Source: Cryptomeria japonica
Taxonomy: Eukaryota > Streptophyta > Pinopsida > Cupressales > Cupressaceae
Direction: 5' to 3'
Assembly: GCF_030272615.1 (NCBI RefSeq)
Contig: NW_026729200.1
Span: 52,501-90,000, forward strand
Length of the DNA stretch: 37,500 bases
The position numbers were made by a program, and so were the translations under genes. A model generated the notes under the pieces. That model did no database searches, was not told the DNA's origin, and saw nothing but the letters and a program-made list of their open reading frames with translations. The first letter of the stretch is position 1; every line of letters starts with the position of its first letter. This document shows, piece after piece, positions 29,769-37,500 of the stretch.

Positions 29769-32700
29769 GCACCCACCCTGGCCAAGGTGGGTCACGGGGT
29801 GGGTCCTAGGGTGGGTAACGGGGTGGGTACTAAGGTGCGTGCCAAGGTGGGTCATGGGGTGGGTGCCAAGGTGGGCACCAGGGTGGGTGTGCACCAACCC
29901 TAGCCAGGGTAGGTCACGGGGTGGTTGTCGGGGTGGGCGTCAAGGAGCCAAGGTGGGTGGCAAGTAGCCAAGTTGCGTGCCAAGGTGGGTGTCGGGGTGG
30001 GTGCCAAGGATCCAAGGTGGGTGCCAAGGAACCAAGGTGGGTGTCTGGGTGGGTGCCGAGGTGGGAGCCAGGGTGGGTCCCAAGGTGAGTGCAAAGGTGG
30101 GTGCCAGGGTCAAGGTGAGTGCCAATGTGGGTTCCAAGGTGCCAGGGTCAGGGTGAGTGCCAATGTGGGTTCAAAGGTGCTAAGTTGGGTGCGAGGTTGG
30201 GTGCGAGGGTGGGTGGGTGCCAAGGTGTGCTAGGTGGAAGCCCGGGTGGGTCGGCATCCCATGGGTGTCGAGTTGGGTGCCTGATGGGTGCTTCTTGTCA
30301 AGTTTTAGTCGTCGGGACTCATTTCGAGCCTTAGAGGTCGTTTCTTGTCCGGTTGCCCTGTCTTCGACCTGGGAACCCAATTTTGGTCCTCGGGTCCCAT
30401 TTTTTTTTGTCTCGCATCCCACTTTTGGCCTGTGGCCTTTTCGGGGTCGATTCTCGTTTTGGGCATCAGAGCATGTTTCTTCTCCTAAAACCCAATATTT
30501 GTTTATTAAGTCTCGGAACACATTTTTGTTCTCGTGGACCCATCATGGGTCTTGGAACGCATTTGTGGTCCTTGGGTCCCATTTTGCATCCCGAAACTTG
30601 TGTTTTGGTGCTTGATCCCTATTTTGGGTGCCCACCTTGCACCAAGTGCGCACCCGGGGCAAACCGAGCGCCTTGGTGCACCGGGGCAAGATCGAGCGTG
30701 CACCCGAGGCGCCCCGAACATGCACCAAGGTGCACTCGGCCCACATGTGAGCGCAGGTCGTTGCGCCCGAGGTGGTGTGTGGGCACCGCGTTGCAGACGG
30801 GACACTGCACGCACACGACGCCCCGTCCAGGTGCACGCACGTAGGCCGGGCCGGGTGCACACCCGACGCCCTAGCAAGGTGCGCGCACCCGGGCAGGGCT
30901 CACACTTGGCGAACGGGGCGCACTTCGCGAGGGAGGGTGTGCACCTCGACGGGGGTGGGTGGCCGGGGTGGATTCGCACGTGGGTCGCGGTTTGCTAAGT
31001 ACACACTGCGACAAGCTCATAACGGGTGCGATCATACCAGCGTTAGTGCACCGGATCCCATCAGAACTCCGCAGTTAAGCGCGCTTGGGCCGGAGTAGTA
31101 CTGGGATGGGTGACCTCCCGGGAAGTCCCGGTGTTGCACCCTTTCTTAGTTTTTCGCCGGGCGTCGCAATGCTATTTGAATAAACCTTTTGCCCGTTTGC
31201 GTTCTCGTCGGGGCCGGGCCGGGCCGGGGTGCGCTGCCCGCACTACCGCGCGCGCGGGGGGCGACACCGAGCGCGCACCCGAGGCGCCCCGAGCACACAG
31301 GCCACGGTGCAACCCGGGCGTTGTGCGCGCACCCCGGTGCGCCCGAGGTGCTGCGCGCGCACCCAGGTGAAATCGGTGTGCACCTCGGCCAGTGCGCGCT
31401 CGGTCGAGTCGCGCACGTTGGCCAAGGTGCACGGTGATGTTTCTTACTCTAAGGTTCCGCACCAGACGCCCGGGACAGGTGAGCGAAGCTGGGCGGGGCC
31501 GGGTGCGCGGCCGGGGCAGGTGCACGCAGCTGGAGAGAGCTTTGGAGCACACCAGAGGTGCGCACCTTGGAGCACACTTCGGAGCGCACCAATGATGCGC
31601 TCCATTCAAAAGTTTCCTGAAAAGGCAAAAAAAGTTGAGATTATAGAATTTCCCACTTGAGAGATTGTAAAAAAAAAAAATTTAAAATGAAGGAAACGCG
31701 GGTGCCAAGGTGTGCGCGCCCGGGTGCGCAGCCCAGCCAAGGTGTGCGCACCAAGGCGCCCACCCTGGCGAAGGTGCACGCAAGGTGCGCACCCGAGGCA
31801 AACCGGACAATTAACCCAACTTTCGACTTCGCGCGCACCTGCGCACCTTGGAGCGCACTTCGGAGCGCTCCTTGGTGCGCACCAATCTTGGGCACCTCGG
31901 AGTGCACCATGGCGCCCACCAAGGTGCGCACCCGGGGCAAACCGAGCTCCGACTTCGTGCGCACCTTGGAGCGCACGAAAGGTGCGCACCATGGCGCCCA
32001 CCAAGGTGCGCAGCCCAGCCAAGGCGTGCGCATCAAGGTGCGCACCCTGGCGAAGGTGCGCACCCGGGGCAAACCGAGCTCCGACTTCGTGCGCACCTTG
32101 GAGCGCACAAAGGGTGCGCAACCCAGCCAAGGTGTGCGCACCCCGGGCAAACCGAGCTCCGAATCGTGCGCACCTTGGAGCACACTTCGGAGCCCTCCTT
32201 GGTGCGCACCGATGTTGCGCACCTCGGAGCGCACCCGGGGAAAACAATGCAATTAACCCGACTTTCGACTTCGTGGGCACCTCGGAGCGCTCTCGGGTTC
32301 GCACCTCGGAGCACACCGAGGTGCGCACCTTTGATGCGCTGCCTTCACCAATTTCCAGAAAAGGCAAGAAAACATTGAGAAGGTGTGCGCACCGAGGTGC
32401 CCACCCTGGCGAAGGTGCACGCGAGGTGCGCACCCGGGGCAAACCGGGCTCCGACTTCGTGCACGCCATGCTGCGCACCTTGGAGGGCCATGGTGCGCAC
32501 CTTGGAGCACACTTCGGAGCGCTCAATGGTGCCCAACCCAGCCAAGGTGCCCACCGCGGCGAAGGTGCACGCGAGGTGCGCACCCGGGGCAAACCGGGCT
32601 CCGACTTCGTGCACGCCGCACCTTGGAGCACACTTCGGAGCGCTCCTTGGTGCGCACCAGGGCGCGCAACCCAGCCGAGGTGCCCACCCCGGCGAAGGTG

Positions 32701-35700
32701 CACGCGGGGTGCGCACCCGGGGCAAACCGGGCTCCGACTTCGTGCACGCCATGGTGCCCACCGCGGCGAAGGTGCACGCGAGGTGCGCACCCGGGGCAAA
32801 CCGGGCTCCGACTTCGTGCACGCCGCACCTTGGAGCACACTTCGGAGCGCTCCTTGGTGCGCACCAGGGCGCGCAAACCAGCCGAGGTGCCCACCCCGGC
32901 GAAGGTGCACGCGAGGTGCGCACCCGGGGCAAACCGGGCTCCGACTTCGTGCACGCCATGGTGCCCACCGCGGCGAAGGTGCACGCGAGGTGCGCACCCG
33001 GGGCAAACCGGGCTCCGACTTCGTGCACGCCGCACCTTGGAGCACACTTCGGAGCGCTCCTTGGTGCGCACCATGGTGCCCACCAGGGCGCGCAACCCCG
33101 CCGAAGGTGCACGCGAGGTGCGCACCCGGGGCAAACCGGGCTCCGACTTCGTGCACGCCGCACCTTGGAGCACACTTCGGAGCGCTCCTTGGTGCGCACC
33201 AGGGCGCGCAACCCCGCCGAAGGTGCACGCGAGGTGCGCACCCGGGGCAAACCGGGCTCCGACTTCGTGCACGCCATGGTGCGCACCAGGGTGCCCACCG
33301 CGGCGAAGGTGCGCACCCGGGGCAAACCGGGCTCCGACTTCGTGCACGCCGCACCTTGGAGCACACTTCGGAGCGCTCCTTGGTGCGCACCAGGGCGCGC
33401 AACCCAGCCGAGGTGCCCACCCCGGCGAAGGTGCACGCGAGGTGCGCACCCGGGGCAAACCGGGCTCCGACTTCGTGCACGCCATGGTGCCCACCGCGGC
33501 GAAGGTGCGCACCCGGGGCAAACCGGGCTAGGACTTCGTGCACGCCGCACCTTGGAGCACACTTTGGAGCGCTCCTTGGTGCGCACCATGGTGCCCACCA
33601 GGCCGCGCAACCCAGCCAAGGTGTGCGCACCAAGGTGCACGCGAGGTGCGCACCCGGGGCAAACCGGGGTCCGGCTTCGTGCACGCCGCACCTTGGAGCA
33701 CACATCGGGGCGCTCCCGGGTTCGCACCGGCGTTGCGCACCGTGGTGGGCACCTCGGAGCGCACCGTGGTGGGCACCTCGGAGCACACCAAGGTGGGCAG
33801 CGAGGTGCGCACCTTTGATGCGATGCCTTCACTAATTTCCATAAAAGGCAAAAAAAAACGAGATTTTAAAATTTCCGTTTTGAAAGATAGTGAGAAAAAG
33901 GGAATGCTGGTGCCATCTTGAGCCCGCCCTGGTGCGCAGCCCAGCCAAGGTGTGCGCACCAAGGTGCCCACCCTGGCGAAGGTGCGCGCCCGGGCAATTA
34001 ACCCAACTTCCAACTTCGCGCGCGCCAGGGTGGGAGCGCACCCAACAACCGGGCCTGGGAAGAGCCAATGCGAGAAACCCCACCAAACGCTCTGACAAAA
34101 AAAGAGGGGGCGCTCCAGTAACCCCGCTTCGGAGCGCACCCTGGGCAAACCCAGCCAGGGTGCCCACCCCGGCCAAGGTGCAGGCGAGGTGCGCACCCGG
34201 GGCAAACCGGGCTCCGACAACGTGCACGCCGCACCTTGGAGCACACTTCGTAGCGCTCCCGGGTGCGCACCTCAGAGCACACCAAGGTGGGCAGCGAGGT
34301 GCGCACCTTTGATGCGCTGCCTTCACTAATTTCCAGAAAAGGCAAAAAAAAGAGGAGATTTTAAAATTTCCGTTTTGAAAGATAGTGAAAAAAACGGAAC
34401 GCGGGTGCCATCTTGAGCCCGCCCTGGTGCACAGCCCAGGTAAGGTGCCCACCCTGGCAAAGGTGCGCACCCGGGCAATTAACCCTACTTCCGACTTCGT
34501 GCGCGCCAGGGTGGCAACCGGGCCTGGGAAGAGCCAATGCGAGAAACCCCACCAAACGCTCCGACAAAAAAAGAGGCGGCGCTCCAATAACCCCGCTTCG
34601 GAGCGCAGCCGGGGCAAACCCAGCCAAGGTGCCCACCCCGACGAAGGTGCACGCGAGGTGCGCACCCGGGGCAAACCGGGCTCCGACAACGTGCACGCAG
34701 CACCTTGGAGCACACTTCGAAGCACTCCCGGGTGCCCACCGGCGTTGCGCACCGTGGTGGGCAGCGAGGTGCGCACCTTTGATGCGCTGCCTTCACTAAT
34801 TTCCAGAAAAGGCAAAAAAAAATGAGATTTTAAAATTTCCGTTTTGAAAGATAGTGAAAAAAACGGAACGCGGGTGCCATCTTGAGCCCGCCCTGGTGCG
34901 CAGCCCAGGCAAGGCATGCGCACCAAGGTGCCCACCCGCGGTGCACGCCCGGGGCAAACCGGGCTCCGACTTCGTGCAGGCCGCACCTTGGAGCACACTT
35001 CGGAGCGCTCCTTGGTGCGCACCATGGTGCCCACCAGGGCGCACCCGGGGCAAACCGGGCTCCGACTTCGTGCACGCCGCACCTTGGAGCACACATCGGA
35101 GCGCTCCCAGGTTCGCACCAGCGTTGCGCACCTTTGATGCGCTGCCTTCACTAATTTCCAGAAAAGGCAAAAAAAAACGATATTTTAAAATTTCCGTTCT
35201 GAAAGATAGTGAAAAAAACGGAACGCGGGTGCCATCTTGAGCCCTTCCTGGTGCGCAGCCCAGGCAAGTTGTGCGCACCAAGGTGCCCACCCTGGCGGAG
35301 GTGCGCGCCCGGGGCAAACCGGGCTCCGACTTCGTGCACTGCATGGTGCCCACCAAGGCGCGCAACCCAGCCAAGGTGCCCACCGCAGCGAAGGTGCACG
35401 CGAGGTGCGCACCCGAGGTGCACACCCGGGGCAAACCGAGCTCCGACTTCGTGCACGCCGCACCTTGGAGCACACTTCAGAGCGCTCCTTGGTGCGCACC
35501 AGGGCGCGCAACCCAGCCAAGGTGCTCACCCCGGCGAAGGTGCACGCGAGGTGCGCACCCGGGGCAAGCCGGGCTCGGACTTCGTGCACGCCGCACCTTG
35601 GAGCACACATCGGAGCGCTCCCGGGTTCGCACCAGCATTGCGCACCTTTGATGCGCTGCCTTCACTAATTTCCAGAAAAGGCAAAAAAAAAAAAAAAACG

Positions 35701-35803
35701 AGATTTTAAAATTTCCGTTTTGAAAGATAGTGAAAAAAACGGAACGCGGGTGCCATCTTGAGCCCGCCCTGGTGTGCAGCCCAGGCAAGTTGTGCGCACC
35801 AAG
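29769..35803 (+). repeat. 5S rDNA repeat unit 4 (6,035 bp)
   Basis: One base longer than the other units because of a sixth G at 31256-31261. It has a private gcgcaaaccagccg near 32873 where the others have gcgcaacccagccg. Otherwise the same as units 2 and 3. Confidence 0.98.
31024..31142 (+). rRNA. 5S ribosomal RNA, copy 4
   Basis: Same gene sequence as copies 2 and 3, with the split TTT-C-TT terminator (C at 31145). The extra G of this unit lies about 115 bp downstream of the gene. Confidence 0.97.
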
Positions 35804-37500
35804 GCACCCACCCTGGCCAAGGTGGGTCACGGGGTGGGTCCTAGGGTGGGTAACGGGGTGGGTACTAAGGTGCGTGCCAAGGTGGGTCATGGGGTGGGTG
35901 CCAAGGTGGGCACCAGGGTGGGTGTGCACCAACCCTAGCCAGGGTAGGTCACGGGGTGGTTGTCGGGGTGGGCGTCAAGGAGCCAAGGTGGGTGGCAAGT
36001 AGCCAAGTTGCGTGCCAAGGTGGGTGTCGGGGTGGGTGCCAAGGATCCAAGGTGGGTGCCAAGGAACCAAGGTGGGTGTCTGGGTGGGTGCCGAGGTGGG
36101 AGCCAGGGTGGGTCCCAAGGTGAGTGCAAAGGTGGGTGCCAGGGTCAAGGTGAGTGCCAATGTGGGTTCCAAGGTGCCAGGGTCAGGGTGAGTGCCAATG
36201 TGGGTTCAAAGGTGCTAAGTTGGGTGCGAGGTTGGGTGCGAGGGTGGGTGGGTGCCAAGGTGTGCTAGGTGGAAGCCCGGGTGGGTCGGCATCCCATGGG
36301 TGTCGAGTTGGGTGCCTGATGGGTGCTTCTTGTCAAGTTTTAGTCGTCGGGACTCATTTCGAGCCTTAGAGGTCGTTTCTTGTCCGGTTGCCCTGTCTTC
36401 GACCTGGGAACCCAATTTTGGTCCTCGGGTCCCATTTTTTTTTGTCTCGCATCCCACTTTTGGCCTGTGGCCTTTTCGGGGTCGATTCTCGTTTTGGGCA
36501 TCAGAGCATGTTTCTTCTCCTAAAACCCAATATTTGTTTATTAAGTCTCGGAACACATTTTTGTTCTCGTGGACCCATCATGGGTCTTGGAACGCATTTG
36601 TGGTCCTTGGGTCCCATTTTGCATCCCGAAACTTGTGTTTTGGTGCTTGATCCCTATTTTGGGTGCCCACCTTGCACCAAGTGCGCACCCGGGGCAAACC
36701 GAGCGCCTTGGTGCACCGGGGCAAGATCGAGCGTGCACCCGAGGCGCCCCGAACATGCACCAAGGTGCACTCGGCCCACATGTGAGCGCAAGTCGTTGCG
36801 CCCGAGGTGGTGTGTGGGCACCGCGTTGCAGACGGGACACTGCACGCACACGACGCCCCGTCCAGGTGCACGCACGTAGGCCGGGCCGGGTGCACACCCG
36901 ACGCCCTAGCAAGGTGCGCGCACCCGGGCAGGGCTCACACTTGGCGAACGGGGCGCACTTCGCGAGGGAGGGTGTGCACCTCGACGGGGGTGGGTGGCCG
37001 GGGTGGATTCGCACGTGGGTCGCGGTTTGCTAAGTACACACTGCGACAAGCTCATAACGGGTGCGATCATACCAGCGTTAGTGCACCGGATCCCATCAGA
37101 ACTCCGCAGTTAAGCGCGCTTGGGCCGGAGTAGTACTGGGATGGGTGACCTCCCGGGAAGTCCCGGTGTTGCACCCTTTTTTAGTTTTTCGCCGGGCGTC
37201 GCAATGCTATTTGAATAAACCTTTTGCCCGTTTGCGTTCTCGTCGGGGCCGGGCCGGGCCGGGGTGCGCTGCCCGCACTACCGCGCGCGCGGGGGCGACA
37301 CCGAGCGCGCACCCGAGGCGCCCCGAGCACACAGGCCACGGTGCAACCCGGGCGTTGTGCGCGCACCCCGGTGCGCCCGAGGTGCTGCGCGCGCACCCAG
37401 GTGAAATCGGTGTGCACCTCGGCCAGTGCGCGCTCGGTCGAGTCGCGCACGTTGGCCAAGGTGCACGGTGATGTTTCTTACTCTAAGGTTCCGCACCAGA
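35804..37500 (+). repeat. 5S rDNA repeat unit 5, cut by the window edge
   Basis: The first 1,697 bp of a unit, running past the 5S gene to the right edge. A private A lies at 36790 (gagcgcaagtcg). The array clearly continues beyond the window. Confidence 0.97.
37059..37177 (+). rRNA. 5S ribosomal RNA, copy 5
   Basis: Same gene sequence as copies 2-4. It has the six-T terminator (37177-37182) otherwise seen only in copy 3. Distance from copy 4 is 6,035 bp. Confidence 0.97.

Noticed and set aside
31256-31261. Extra G in unit 4 as a meaningful variant.
   Set aside because: A single base in a G run next to a GC repeat is equally likely to be a sequencing error.
11667-37500. Transposon or LTR element explaining the 6-kb period.
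   Set aside because: No reverse transcriptase, transposase, terminal repeats or primer-binding site was seen, and the units abut head to tail with no target-site duplication.

Overview
This window is nuclear ribosomal-gene spacer DNA from a land plant, very probably a seed plant and plausibly a gymnosperm. The anchor is a plant-type 5S rRNA gene present five times on the + strand (starts 12922, 18956, 24990, 31024, 37059). It carries the GC-rich substitutions I associate with gymnosperm 5S; that lineage guess comes from memory and was not aligned. I see no protein-coding gene, tRNA, transposon or CRISPR. The many long open frames are by-products of GC-rich repeats that lack stop codons.

Layout from left to right. 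1-640 is unassigned. 640-1380 is a decayed fringe, and 1380-5700 is about 23 copies of a 188-bp satellite. 5700-7020 holds three long modules, each made of a satellite-like segment, an inverted repeat and a Pol I promoter-like core. 7080-7384 is a 56/50-bp minisatellite. 7381-8577 is four 311-bp repeats, each with one promoter-like core. 8578-9205 is a 38/52-bp hairpin minisatellite. 9206-10230 is a set of about 157-bp repeats with six more promoter-like cores. 10231-10460 is a transition zone. 10455-11666 is a G-rich GGTGGGTGC-type minisatellite. From 11667 to the right edge a 6,034-bp unit is repeated in tandem: four complete copies and a fifth cut by the window edge. Each unit carries one 5S gene.

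The promoter-like cores read TATATAGGGGAGG on the - strand, which resembles the plant RNA polymerase I start region. I infer that a 35S rRNA gene lies off the left edge, transcribed leftward, with the 188-bp array in its external transcribed spacer and the 13 cores acting as one gene promoter plus spacer promoters. On that reading the 5S genes are linked to 35S rDNA, face away from it, and sit in a giant spacer of more than 37 kb. Neither 18S nor 26S is present, so the 35S linkage is inferred.

The most notable points are the 6-kb single-5S repeat unit, the apparent Pol I/Pol III linkage, and a hairpin that begins at the same distance (+32/+33) downstream of the first three predicted Pol I starts. 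In addition, the 188-bp satellite appears to derive from the promoter module, and the array shows graded homogenisation, with its leftmost 5S unit the most diverged.
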